Assembly: GCA_051653625.1 (NCBI GenBank)
Contig: JBOFWM010000073.1
Coordinates: forward strand, 1 to 35,440
DNA: 35,440 bases
Direction: 5' to 3'
DNA from: SFDP01 sp051653625
GTDB lineage: Bacteria; Bacillota; Clostridia; Lachnospirales; Lachnospiraceae
Positions 7,837 through 15,312 of the stretch are shown piece after piece. Numbering within the stretch: the stretch's first letter is position 1; each line of letters starts with the position of its first letter. The notes under the pieces were generated by a model. The model was given only the letters and a program-made list of their open reading frames with translations. It was not told where the DNA came from and searched no databases. Both the position numbers and the translations under genes were made by a program.

Positions 7837-8227
7837 TTGCTAATACCTTTTCTAAATCCTGCACATAAATTGACTGTTGCTTTTTTAAGTAAGTTTTGAC
7901 AAAGGGTTTTAATAAAAACTTCTTTGCACATACATTTTCTGTAAAATCAATTTCTACATATCCGTTTTTAGGTGTAAATATTCCCACCCAATGTCCTTTC
8001 ATATTTTCATTTTCCATATCAAATTCCCACCGTTCAAATGGTTTACATACAGTTACCGTAAAGGTAGTGGCAAAACCTGTCTTAGAATATTCCCTGAACT
8101 GAATATCATTTATAATTTCTATTTTAGTAATATCGCTACGCCACGAATAATTAGAAAGGGAAGTTACTATTTCCCATATATTTTCGATAGTGGTCGGAAA
8201 AGTAGCTTTAATGTTGGAAGTTACCAT
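7829..8227 (-). CDS. SRPBCC-fold (polyketide cyclase/START-like) protein
   Basis: A 132-residue small protein with the SRPBCC pattern: an N-terminal strand and helix (NIKATFPTTIENIWEIVTSLSNYSWRSDI), a central beta sheet and a long C-terminal helix ending in VQDLEKVL. These proteins form a hydrophobic pocket for small ligands; the ligand here is unknown. Start: ATG at 8227 has AAGGAG at good spacing; an upstream in-frame ATG at 8278 would overlap the AraC gene and lacks this site. It lies four bases after the AraC frame and overlaps alkD, forming a three-gene unit. Confidence 0.75.
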   Translation of the reverse strand: MVTSNIKATFPTTIENIWEIVTSLSNYSWRSDITKIEIINDIQFREYSKTGFATTFTVTVCKPFERWEFDMENENMKGHWVGIFTPKNGYVEIDFTENVCAKKFLLKPFVKTYLKKQQSIYVQDLEKVLANE

Positions 8228-8231
8228 AATA

Positions 8232-9083
8232 TCACTCCTTTTTTGGTTGTATTGATAACCAGTATTCATATTCCGCATTGTTTGGATTAGCTTGTATATA
8301 ATGCTCTATATCTGGTGCATTTCCATATTCAAAACCCGAAAATGGAAGCCATTCTGTAATTACACGTCTTTCCAAATCTTGTAAAGATATATTTGTACCG
8401 TTTCCTGTAAAAACTGCCCATTTTGAAGCGGGAATTGTGTATTCTTCAAATTCATCTCCTGTGTCCGTTAGAGATGAAACAGCAATATAGTATTTCCACT
8501 TTTTATTATCTCCACAAATACTTACGCCTAATAGATTATCAAATTCCGTTTTATTCAAAGTCATTAACTTAGCAAGTAGACCGTTTTTTACTGCTTTATC
8601 CCAAAATTGCGGAACAACAAGAAAATTTTTTTCTATGGATTTGTCCAATGGAATTGAAATACCTTTAATTTGAATAGCTGGTTTATCTTCAATTCGATAG
8701 CTCAATTCTTCTGTTCCTGTAATTGTGAGCTTGAAACTTATTGGTGGGTATGTTTTTAATTGCATACCTTTTTTTCTTGCCTCGGAAGGTGTAACCCCAT
8801 GTAAATTCTGAAATGCTCTACAAAATGCAGTAGGAGAAGCATATCCGTACTTTAGGGCAATATCTACAATTCGTTCGTCATTCTGTATATCAGATACTGC
8901 CAGTGATAATTTTCTCCTGCGGATATATTCAGACAATGGTACGCCATTCATAAAGGCGAACATTCTTTGAAAATGATATGTTGAGCAGCAAAGTAATTTG
9001 GCTAATTCCTCATATTCAATCTTATCTGTTAAATGTTCCTCAATATATTTGATAGCATTGTTTAATCTTTCAACCTAATCCAT
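8232..9083 (-). pseudogene. AraC-family regulator with GyrI-like effector domain, amber codon 3
   Basis: A 283-codon frame encodes two AraC helix-turn-helix motifs (about residues 1-100) and a GyrI-like effector-binding domain (about 125-283). A clear ribosome binding site (AGGAGG at 9091-9096) precedes ATG at 9083, which reads ATG-GAT-TAG-GTT-GAA. The amber codon at 9075-9077 replaces what is probably a Trp (MDW is the common start in this family). The next in-frame ATG, at 8963, would remove about 40 residues including most of the first HTH. All other codons are intact, so the lesion looks recent. It heads the unit with SRPBCC and AlkD and may control it. Functional status is uncertain: readthrough, suppression or a sequencing error are possible. 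Confidence 0.8.
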
Positions 9084-9155
9084 GATTAAGTCCTCCTTTA
9101 TAGTAGCAAATGTATATAAAAAAATCCTCTCAATGTATGCACAAAAATGATAGAT

Positions 9156-9323
9156 TTATTTCATTCTCTTATCTTTTGGTTTTTCTGCATCTTTTGGTAT
9201 CAACCACATATAACTGAATTTAGCAATTCCCGGTATGCGATTATCTTCACATAGCTTTTGCACTCGTCTTTCTGAGATACCCCATTTTTTAGCTGCTTCG
9301 GAAACAGAAATATATTCTAACAT
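9156..9323 (-). CDS. Small excisionase-type HTH DNA-binding protein
   Basis: A 55-residue protein (starts MLEYISVSEAAKKWGIS) with a MerR/excisionase-like winged helix. The helix-turn-helix is SVSEAAKKWGISERRVQKLCED, followed by a wing RIPGIAKFSYMWLIPKDAEKP. Such proteins are common on integrated elements of Firmicutes as excision or gene regulators. A GGGTG ribosome binding site lies upstream of ATG 9323. It is divergent from the XRE gene at 9485, with 161 bases between. It is too short to appear in routine ORF lists. Confidence 0.8.
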   Translation of the reverse strand: MLEYISVSEAAKKWGISERRVQKLCEDNRIPGIAKFSYMWLIPKDAEKPKDKRMK

Positions 9324-9484
9324 TCTTTTTCACACCCTTTCTCACAATATATTATATACGGACTTCCGAATAATATCAACAAACAGGCTACGGATTATAT
9401 GCTCTATTTCAGTCAATACTATGCTATGTGTAATCATATCTCGAAAGGAAGATGAAATATACAATGTAGTTGGGTGAAATAACT

Positions 9485-9754
9485 ATGAAGCAGAACAAAG
9501 AAAAATTTGATTTTAAGGCTTTCGGGCAAGCCATTAAAGCAGCAAGAAAAGCAAAGGGAATATCACGCAATCAGTTAGCCGATACGCTGAATATTGCGCC
9601 CCGATATATCGCGTCCATTGAGAACAGCGGGCAGCACCCAAGTTTACAGATTTTATATGAGCTTGTAACCCTGCTTGATGTATCAGTAGACCAGTTCTTT
9701 TTCCGGAACGGGAACATGCCGCATAGTGATTTTCCCATGCGGGGCTTTGGTTAG
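9485..9754 (+). pseudogene. XRE-family HTH regulator, 3' end replaced
   Basis: An 89-codon frame starting MKQNKEKFDFKAFGQAIKAA. It has a classic XRE/Cro helix-turn-helix (about residues 10-65: GISRNQLADTLNIAPRYIASIENSG) of the type found on conjugative elements, usually about 110-120 residues. The match to the family ends at VDQFFF. The last roughly 16 codons are antisense to the start of the truncated pcfB gene, so the natural C-terminus is lost at about 9700-9717. Start ATG 9485 is preferred over an in-frame TTG at 9470 on family grounds. The HTH is whole, so a shortened protein may still bind DNA. Confidence 0.7.
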
Positions 9755-9868
9755 CTGCCCTTTGCCTTTGGCAAGCAGGGCTTTCATAGCCTTTTGCAGC
9801 ACTTCGGCGGTCAGCTTAGATGTTTTGATTGCTAAAGACACAACTTTTTCGTTGACTTCATCTTGCAT
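9683..9868 (-). pseudogene. PcfB-family conjugation protein, truncated
   Basis: A 61-codon frame. Residues 1-51 (MQDEVNEKVVSLAIKTSKLT ... HGKITMRH) match the N-terminus of PcfB/DUF3801 proteins, which on conjugative elements of Firmicutes assist the VirD4-type coupling protein and are about 130-160 residues long. The remaining residues (VPVPEKELVY) are antisense to the XRE gene, so two thirds of the protein is gone. A strong AAAGGAGGG site precedes the ATG at 9868. The downstream coupling-protein gene expected in intact elements is absent, consistent with an internal deletion joining pcfB to the XRE gene tail to tail. Confidence 0.72.
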
Positions 9869-9950
9869 GAAATCCCTCCTTTCGTGGTTTTGTTAGGGTG
9901 GTGTGCCGCTTCGGGGCATAAAAATAAGACGTACATTTCTCATGCCGCCT

Positions 9951-10169
9951 TTAGATACGCACCCGCAGCCCGTTCAAATCCGAAGCCCTCACACCGACAA
10001 GATACCAGTTGTCCCCGTACTCCATGCGGGTCGGCTTCCATTTGCCGCGTACAAACACTTCAAGGCAATCCCCACAATGCAATCCTCCGTAGTAGTCGTT
10101 AAGGTCAAAGCGAATGTCGTAACGGTCTGCCGTTTCATCAAAAATCAAAGCTCCTGTTTTCTGTGTCAT
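9951..10169 (-). CDS. DUF5348-like small protein of conjugative elements
   Basis: A 72-residue protein (starts MTQKTGALIFDETADRYDIR) resembling the DUF5348 family carried next to the RepA-like gene on many clostridial conjugative elements. It is predicted to be a small beta-rich protein (LHCGDCLEVFVRGKWKPTRM); function unknown. The GC-rich codon use matches the neighbouring element genes and differs from the chromosomal genes. It follows the RepA-like gene by 18 bases, with AGGAGG upstream of its ATG at 10169. About 80 bases without a gene separate it from the truncated pcfB start. Confidence 0.72.
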   Translation of the reverse strand: MTQKTGALIFDETADRYDIRFDLNDYYGGLHCGDCLEVFVRGKWKPTRMEYGDNWYLVGVRASDLNGLRVRI

Positions 10170-10187
10170 ATTAAAATCCTCCTGTTT

Positions 10188-11093
10188 TTAATAGCCGCCG
10201 TACATATCGTGGTTGACAAGGGCGGTGTAATAGCTGTCAATGGTGTTGGGTGCGTTGAAAAGTACCGCTTTCAGATATTGCTTGATGTTGCGGATTTTCG
10301 TGGTGTTCTCTTTCATGCAGTCAAAGACAAATTCAATGTGGCTGCTGTTGAGCTTCATAAACTTTGCTTTGACAAGCTCTGCCGGATAATCGTCCCCGGC
10401 GATACGGATTGTCTTTCGTTTGGTGCAGACAGTTTCAAGGATAAGGGACACAATCTCGTTCAAGCGTTCCCTGTCAATGTTGGTATGCTTGATAAAATGC
10501 TCATACTCGATATTGTCCTTGATGATTTCCTCATACACGCTGTATGCATCTGCCGCTTCCGTTCCTTTCCGTTCCGGCTCTGCCGTTTCCTCCCTCAAAG
10601 GAGAGGGGTTAGGGGAAAGGATAGGAATGGAATGGTTATTTGATAAATCCGTATTTGATTTTTCTTTTTTTGGTAAGTCAGTCTTTTGTATATCTTTATT
10701 TAATTGCATTGGATTTTCCAATGTAGGTTTTTCCTGCGTAGGATTTTCCAATGTTGGATTTCCCAATGTTGGATTTTCCAATGTAGGTAAATCCAAGTTA
10801 GGCGGCTGCTCATAGATGATGTAATCAGTTCCCCGCAAGCGTCCTTTCTCGTCGCGCTCCCTTGAACGCTGAATATATCCGGCTCTTTCAAGCTCCCGGA
10901 TAGCTTCGCGGATAGCGTCGATTTTTTCCCGGTTGATATAGGACAGTCCCGCAAGGGTATAGTCCCAATCCTCCGGCAAGGACAGCATTTGCGATAACAG
11001 CCCTTTTGCCTTTAGGGAAAGTTCTTTGTTGCGTAAATGGTGGTTGCTCATAACCGTATATCCTGTGTTTCTCTCCACGCGGAAAACTGCCAT
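10188..11093 (-). CDS. RepA-like HTH protein with DUF6017-like C-terminus
   Basis: A 301-residue protein of conjugative/plasmid-like elements. The N-terminus (residues 1-95: FRVERNTGYTVMSNHHLRNK ... LSLKAKGLLSQMLSLPEDWDYT) is the winged-helix domain of RepA-type replication initiators. The middle (about 100-175) is a hydrophilic linker with a five-residue repeat (PTLEN). The C-terminus (about 185-301, ending LKAVLFNAPNTIDSYY) matches the DUF6017-type domain. It probably initiates or regulates replication of the element's circular form; this is inferred from family. AAAGGAG precedes ATG 11093. It looks intact although its element has lost other parts. Confidence 0.78.
   Translation of the reverse strand: MAVFRVERNTGYTVMSNHHLRNKELSLKAKGLLSQMLSLPEDWDYTLAGLSYINREKIDAIREAIRELERAGYIQRSRERDEKGRLRGTDYIIYEQPPNLDLPTLENPTLGNPTLENPTQEKPTLENPMQLNKDIQKTDLPKKEKSNTDLSNNHSIPILSPNPSPLREETAEPERKGTEAADAYSVYEEIIKDNIEYEHFIKHTNIDRERLNEIVSLILETVCTKRKTIRIAGDDYPAELVKAKFMKLNSSHIEFVFDCMKENTTKIRNIKQYLKAVLFNAPNTIDSYYTALVNHDMYGGY
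10711..10800 (-). repeat. Six 15-bp tandem repeats encoding a PTLEN-type linker
   Basis: Six head-to-tail 15-bp units (plus-strand consensus GGATTTTCCAATGTA) fill 10711-10800. They begin at 10711, 10726, 10741, 10756, 10771 and 10786. Units 1, 3, 4 and 5 are nearly identical; units 2 and 6 are diverged. They encode five-residue units of the form P-T-L-x-N in the linker of the RepA-like protein. Copy number may vary between strains. Confidence 0.85.
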
Positions 11094-11511
11094 AGCTTCA
11101 TCAACTCCTTTGCTGCATATTTGTTACGCGGTAGAACAGCGATTTTGAGGGTTTAGGTATCAATCCCTTACCCTGTGAAAACCGTACCCGCAAAGCCTTG
11201 TGTAGCAAGACTCTTTTTGCCCCTACTGCGTAACATGAGGGTAAAAAAATAGCGGCGTTCCTTGTTTCCCGGTTGGGATAAGGTAACGCCGCCAGTGCGG
11301 TGCTATATGAAATTGTGTGATTGCCGACATGCCGCGCCGCCAGTGCGTCGCGTTTGTATTGGGTTGTTTCATGCTCGCAAGATGTTCCGGCATATCAAGG
11401 CGCAATCCGTTAAAAGTAGTAAATTGGTAGTAAAATCAATCTGAAATCCTGCGAATGTGCTTGTATTTCAAGGGTTTTTCGGGATAATCAAAATTTTTTT
11501 ATTAAAAATTA
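11094..11511. other. Element-side non-coding region between the RepA-like gene and glyS
   Basis: This gap is GC-rich up to about 11460, then AT-rich to the glyS stop. It holds a 13-bp direct repeat CGCCGCCAGTGCG (11287-11299 and 11335-11347). It also holds an 8-bp repeat GTAGTAAA at 11416 and 11427, 11 bases apart. A frame of 60 codons exists at 11223-11405 on the minus strand but has no good start signals. The region may contain the replication or partition sites of the element; this is only inferred from position upstream of the RepA-like gene. No terminator hairpin for glyS was recognised. Confidence 0.45.
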
Positions 11512-12900
11512 TTAAAACTCAAATTTATCTGAAAAATATGCATCTAATTCATCAATTTTGATTCGCACTTGCTCCATAGAATCACGGAAACGAACAGTAA
11601 CTGCACCATCTTCTTCAGATTCAAAATCATAAGTGATACAAAATGGTGTTCCAATTTCATCAAGACGTCTATATCTTTTTCCAATATTTCCTCTATCATC
11701 AAATTCACAATTATATTTTTTACTAAGCATTGCAAATACTTTTTCAGCGCCTTCATTTAACTTTTTAGAAAGTGGTAATATTCCAATTTTTACTGGTGCT
11801 AATGCTGGATGAAATCTAAGTACTGTACGAACGTCACCTTCTCCAATTTCTTCTTCATCATATGCAGCACATAAAAATGCTAATACGACACGGTCTGCAC
11901 CAAGTGAAGGTTCAATTACATATGGAATATATTTTTTACCTTTTTGATCATCAAAATATGTCATATCTTGACCAGAAGTATTTTGATGTTGCATAAGATC
12001 ATAATCTGTACGATCCGCAATTCCCCACAATTCACCCCAACCAAATGGGAAACGAAATTCAATATCTGTTGTTGCTTTTGAATAAAAGGATAATTCATCT
12101 GCATCATGATCTCTAACACGCATTTCGTCTTCTTTTATTCCCAATGTTTGTAACCAATTAATACAAAAAGATTTCCAATATGCAAACCATTCTAAATCTG
12201 TATCTGGTTCACAGAAAAATTCAAGTTCCATTTGTTCAAACTCTCTCGTTCTAAAGGTGAAATTTCCAGGTGTAATTTCGTTTCTAAACGATTTTCCTAT
12301 TTGGCCAATTCCAAAAGGAATTTTTTTTCTAGAAGTTCTTTGTACATTTTTAAAATTAACAAAAATACCTTGTGCAGTTTCTGGACGTAAATACACAGTA
12401 TTTTTTGCATCTTCTGTTACCCCTTGAAATGTTTTAAACATCAAATTAAATTGACGAATATCTGTAAAATTTTTCTTACCACAAGTAGGACAAACTACCT
12501 CTTTTGAGTCAATAAACTCTTTCATTTCTTCCTTTGTCCATCCATCTAATCCACTTTCAAGTTGGATATTATGTTCCATTGCATAATCTTCAATAATTTT
12601 ATCAGCACGAAAACGCTCATGACACTCTTTACAATCCATTAATGGATCTGAAAAACCTTGTAAATGTCCACTTGCTTCCCATGTTTTTGGATTCATTAAA
12701 ATCGCACAATCTACTCCAACATTGTAAGGATTTTCCATTACAAATTTATTCCACCATGCTTTTTTTACATTATTTTTTAATTCAACACCTAGATTTCCAT
12801 AATCCCAAGTATTTGCAAGTCCTCCATAAATTTCCGAACCCGAATACACAAATCCTCTTGATTTTGCAAGTGCAACAATTTTTTCCATTGATTTTTCCAT
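11512..12900 (-). CDS. glyS: Glycyl-tRNA synthetase, single-chain type
   Basis: A 462-residue class II glycyl-tRNA synthetase of the dimeric archaeal/eukaryotic-like type (often called GlyQS), which charges tRNA-Gly in the cytoplasm. Visible motifs are GFVYSGSEIYGG at the N-terminus, motif 2 (FRNEITPGNFTFRTREFEQ), motif 3 (EPSLGADRVVLAFL) and the C-terminal anticodon-binding domain from about residue 350. Zinc-type cysteines occur in CKECH and CPTCGKK. Length is normal. The start may be Met1 or Met5. It is the last gene of a long minus-strand cluster, 19 bases after a lipoprotein gene, so no T-box leader precedes it. The mobile region begins right after its stop. Confidence 0.95.
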   Translation of the reverse strand: MEKSMEKIVALAKSRGFVYSGSEIYGGLANTWDYGNLGVELKNNVKKAWWNKFVMENPYNVGVDCAILMNPKTWEASGHLQGFSDPLMDCKECHERFRADKIIEDYAMEHNIQLESGLDGWTKEEMKEFIDSKEVVCPTCGKKNFTDIRQFNLMFKTFQGVTEDAKNTVYLRPETAQGIFVNFKNVQRTSRKKIPFGIGQIGKSFRNEITPGNFTFRTREFEQMELEFFCEPDTDLEWFAYWKSFCINWLQTLGIKEDEMRVRDHDADELSFYSKATTDIEFRFPFGWGELWGIADRTDYDLMQHQNTSGQDMTYFDDQKGKKYIPYVIEPSLGADRVVLAFLCAAYDEEEIGEGDVRTVLRFHPALAPVKIGILPLSKKLNEGAEKVFAMLSKKYNCEFDDRGNIGKRYRRLDEIGTPFCITYDFESEEDGAVTVRFRDSMEQVRIKIDELDAYFSDKFEF

Positions 12901-12919
12901 GTTCCTTTATTCATTGTCT

Positions 12920-13516
12920 TTATTTTAAAATTATATAAGACAATTCCTCCTCCTTTACTTTTACTAATTTTTTATCTTTAGTAACTTCTACATTATCACT
13001 AATATACATAATATTTTTATACATTACAACATCACAATTATTTTTTAATATAACAACTTTTAAATTTTCATGTTCTAAAACATCTTCTACAGGTACAACT
13101 TCACCATTTTTTATAGAAATGAATGTACTTGAAAAATCAAACTTTGCAGTTTTTGCTTCTTTTACTGTTCCAACAAAAAACACTCGATCTTGCATTTTTC
13201 TAAAACTTTCATACGAATTATACTTCATAATAAGTTTTATCTGATTCTCTATTACTTCCGTTGATACAATTGAAACATTTTCCTCATTATTTGCTTTATT
13301 AAAACTTTCTACTTCTTCTTCATTCATTGCTTTTAGCTCTTCAAGGCTATAATAAGATTGATCAAAAGCTTCAATAATTGTATAAGTTATACTATTATCT
13401 TTATTTACCTCAATAGTGGTTTCTGTAATTTCTACATTCCTATTACAACTAGTTAATAAGAACATAGAAAAAAATAAAAGTACTACTATTTTATATTTTT
13501 TAAGACTTGTTTCCAA
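12920..13516 (-). CDS. Putative lipoprotein of unknown function
   Basis: A 198-residue predicted lipoprotein: a short signal peptide with lipobox LLTSC (Cys24), then a mainly beta-strand extracytoplasmic domain. It shows the regular VEITETTIEVNKDNSITYTI pattern seen in small clostridial lipoproteins. No known family could be named with confidence. Start is TTG at 13516, with GGGGGAG about eight bases upstream and no nearby in-frame ATG. It sits between recO (45 bases upstream) and glyS (19 bases downstream) in the housekeeping cluster. Confidence 0.7.
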   Translation of the reverse strand: METSLKKYKIVVLLFFSMFLLTSCNRNVEITETTIEVNKDNSITYTIIEAFDQSYYSLEELKAMNEEEVESFNKANNEENVSIVSTEVIENQIKLIMKYNSYESFRKMQDRVFFVGTVKEAKTAKFDFSSTFISIKNGEVVPVEDVLEHENLKVVILKNNCDVVMYKNIMYISDNVEVTKDKKLVKVKEEELSYIILK

Positions 13517-13561
13517 TATTTCTCCCCCTTAAATAATTCTTATGACATCGTATCATTAAAT

Positions 13562-14209
13562 TTATAAATTTTCAATAATCTCTAAACTTTTTATTTCACG
13601 ATCAATTATCCGTTTTCTATAATAACTTGCAACCTCTTGAATTTCAATGAAAATTTCTTCTTTGAGTGAAAATGTATACAATTTTTCGATGGATGAACTT
13701 GCTATATAATTAAGAGTATAAGAAGTTGCTTCTAAGAATCTTTTTTCTCGTGGGAGTCCTGGAAATTCACCATTTATTACCATTGCTTTAATTTCAAATA
13801 TGTACTGCACTAACTTTCTTGAAAGCCCTTTTGCAGTGAGTGCACGAAGCGATTGATAAAGTAATTTAAGCATTTCACTTTCCTGATTATTTTCTCTCGT
13901 ATAATAATCCATTATTTCTAAAAAATACATACCATAAAATGCTCCTTCATAATCAATACGAAGTTCTTCAAAATAATTTTTAACATCTACTTCTATTAAA
14001 CTATATGAATTTTTTCCAGCATATAATTTATATTCTCCAAATACAAATAAATCTGTAGAAGCAACAAATTTACTATTACTTCTTCGTGCTCCCTTTGCAA
14101 AAGCAGTAATCTTTCCTCTTTCTTTTGTAAGAAGAGTAATACGTCTATCAAATTCTGCACTAGGTACAGCTTTCAATATCATCCCTGTTACTTCCACATA
14201 TTCTTGCAT
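13562..14209 (-). CDS. recO: DNA repair protein RecO
   Basis: A 215-residue RecO, the mediator that with RecR loads RecA on SSB-coated DNA during gap repair. The N-terminal OB fold (VTGMILKAVPSAEFDRRITL-type opening, then KITAFAKGARRSNSKF) is clear, followed by the helical region (YFLEIMDYYTREN ... YIFEIKAMVINGEFP). It is somewhat shorter than the usual 240-260 residues and has no cysteine at all, so the C-terminal Cys4 zinc site found in many RecO proteins is missing. Its ATG at 14209 lies inside yqzL (50-base overlap in another frame). Context era-yqzL-recO is the classic Firmicutes order. Confidence 0.9.
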   Translation of the reverse strand: MQEYVEVTGMILKAVPSAEFDRRITLLTKERGKITAFAKGARRSNSKFVASTDLFVFGEYKLYAGKNSYSLIEVDVKNYFEELRIDYEGAFYGMYFLEIMDYYTRENNQESEMLKLLYQSLRALTAKGLSRKLVQYIFEIKAMVINGEFPGLPREKRFLEATSYTLNYIASSSIEKLYTFSLKEEIFIEIQEVASYYRKRIIDREIKSLEIIENL

Positions 14210-14324
14210 GGGATTTTTCCTCTACCATTTCATCTAATATATCTTTTTGTACATTTTTAAATTTCAAATAATCTTCCACTTTACCTGTTTCGCGAAAGGC
14301 ATTCCATGATTCCTTATTTTCCAT
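14160..14324 (-). CDS. yqzL: YqzL-family small protein
   Basis: A 54-residue protein (starts MENKESWNAFRETGKVEDYL) that matches the YqzL family pattern W-x-F-x-x-TG-x-x-x-x-YL-x-(Y/F)K. The family gene lies between era and recO in Bacillus and many Firmicutes; its function is unknown. AAGGAGA precedes ATG 14324. The conserved part is the first roughly 25 residues; the last roughly 16 codons overlap the start of recO in a different frame. It is too short for many gene finders. Confidence 0.8.
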   Translation of the reverse strand: MENKESWNAFRETGKVEDYLKFKNVQKDILDEMVEEKSHARICGSNRDDIESCT

Positions 14325-14403
14325 CTTTGCTCTCCTTATTCAGTATTTTATACTTTAATCCACTGTATATTACTTTAAATAGGATTTGCAAAATGCACTT
14401 TTT

Positions 14404-15312
14404 TTATTCACTATCTTTTTGAGTATAGCCAAAGTTTTTAAGAAGAAAATCACTATCTCTCCAATCTTTTTTTACTTTAACCCAAAGCTTTAAATTTACT
14501 TTTAAATCTAAAAATTTTTCAATTTCAATTCTAGCGCTTGTTCCTACTTTTTTAAGCATAGAACCATCTTTACCAATAATAATCCTTTTGTGGCTTTCTC
14601 TTTCACAACAAATAGTTGCGTCAATTCTACAACTTCCTTTTTGAAACTTCATACTATCAATTGCTACTGCAACACCATGTGGTATTTCTTCTTCAAGAGA
14701 ACGAAGTAATTTTTCACGAATTAATTCTGACACAATTTGTCTCTCCGGTTGATCTGTAACTGTATCTTCATCATAAAATGGCGTTCCATAAGGCAAATAT
14801 TTCATAATACATTGAATTAATACCTCTGTATTCTTTGCTTTTAATGCAGAAACCGGTACAATTTCTGCAAAATCTAATTCTTTTCGATACTTATCAATAA
14901 AACGAAGGATTTCCTCATTTTTTACTGTATCAATTTTATTAATTACTAAAATAATCGGTTGTTTACAACCTTTTAATTGTTCAATAATATGGCGTTCCCC
15001 AGCACCAATAAAAGTAGAAGGTTCTACCAACCATAATACTACATCTACATCATCCATAGTACGCTTTGCCACATTTACCATATAACTACCAAGTTTATTT
15101 TTTGCTTTATGAATACCTGGAGTATCTAAAAAAACAATTTGGCCTTCATCACAAGTATATACTGTTTGAATCTTATTTCTTGTAGTTTGTGGTTTGTCGG
15201 ATGTAATTGCAATTTTTTGTCCAATTAAACAATTCATCAACGTACTTTTCCCAACATTTGGTCGTCCAATTAAGGTTACAAAACCCGATTTCTTACTTTG
15301 TATTTGATCCAT
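14404..15312 (-). CDS. era: GTPase Era
   Basis: Era, the GTPase that binds 16S rRNA and assists 30S subunit maturation. G motifs are visible: G1 GRPNVGKST, switch region KPQTTRNKIQ, G3 DTPGIH, G4 NKID and G5 VSALKAKN. The C-terminal KH domain carries RIIIGKDGSMLKKVGTSARIEIE. Length of about 302 residues is normal. Start: ATG at 15312 has GGAG seven bases upstream; ATGs at 15327 and 15318 are poorly placed relative to it. It overlaps the end of the DUF4349 gene by 20 bases, indicating cotranscription. Confidence 0.95.
   Translation of the reverse strand: MDQIQSKKSGFVTLIGRPNVGKSTLMNCLIGQKIAITSDKPQTTRNKIQTVYTCDEGQIVFLDTPGIHKAKNKLGSYMVNVAKRTMDDVDVVLWLVEPSTFIGAGERHIIEQLKGCKQPIILVINKIDTVKNEEILRFIDKYRKELDFAEIVPVSALKAKNTEVLIQCIMKYLPYGTPFYDEDTVTDQPERQIVSELIREKLLRSLEEEIPHGVAVAIDSMKFQKGSCRIDATICCERESHKRIIIGKDGSMLKKVGTSARIEIEKFLDLKVNLKLWVKVKKDWRDSDFLLKNFGYTQKDSE

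Larger units (their letters stand above)
6500..11500. mobile_element. Decayed conjugative element (integrative type) with AT-rich cargo
   Basis: Between the transposase remnant and the glyS stop lies a segment of mixed base composition with genes typical of clostridial integrative conjugative elements: sigma-like regulator (cut), XRE (cut), PcfB (cut), excisionase-type HTH, DUF5348 and RepA-like. An AT-rich cargo trio (AraC, SRPBCC, AlkD) is embedded in it. No integrase, relaxase, VirD4, VirB4 or VirB6 gene is present, so it cannot move by itself. Two scars are visible, at about 6501 and about 9700-9717. Exact ends and flanking direct repeats were not found; boundaries are approximate. Confidence 0.75.

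Noticed and set aside
9903..10643. A 246-codon plus-strand frame opposite the DUF5348 and RepA-like genes
   Set aside because: It is antisense to two recognisable genes and its translation shows no family features; GC-rich antisense frames of this length are common.
11287..11347. Two copies of CGCCGCCAGTGCG as replication iterons or a CRISPR-like array
   Set aside because: Only two copies are present and the spacing gives no array; they are kept only as a note in the non-coding region.
11223..11405. A 60-codon minus-strand frame beginning MRLDMPEHLASM upstream of the RepA-like gene
   Set aside because: It has no convincing ribosome binding site, covers a 13-bp direct repeat, and has no recognisable family. 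Left as part of the non-coding region.
12901..12919. T-box leader for glyS
   Set aside because: Only 19 bases separate glyS from the preceding gene; there is no room for a T-box.
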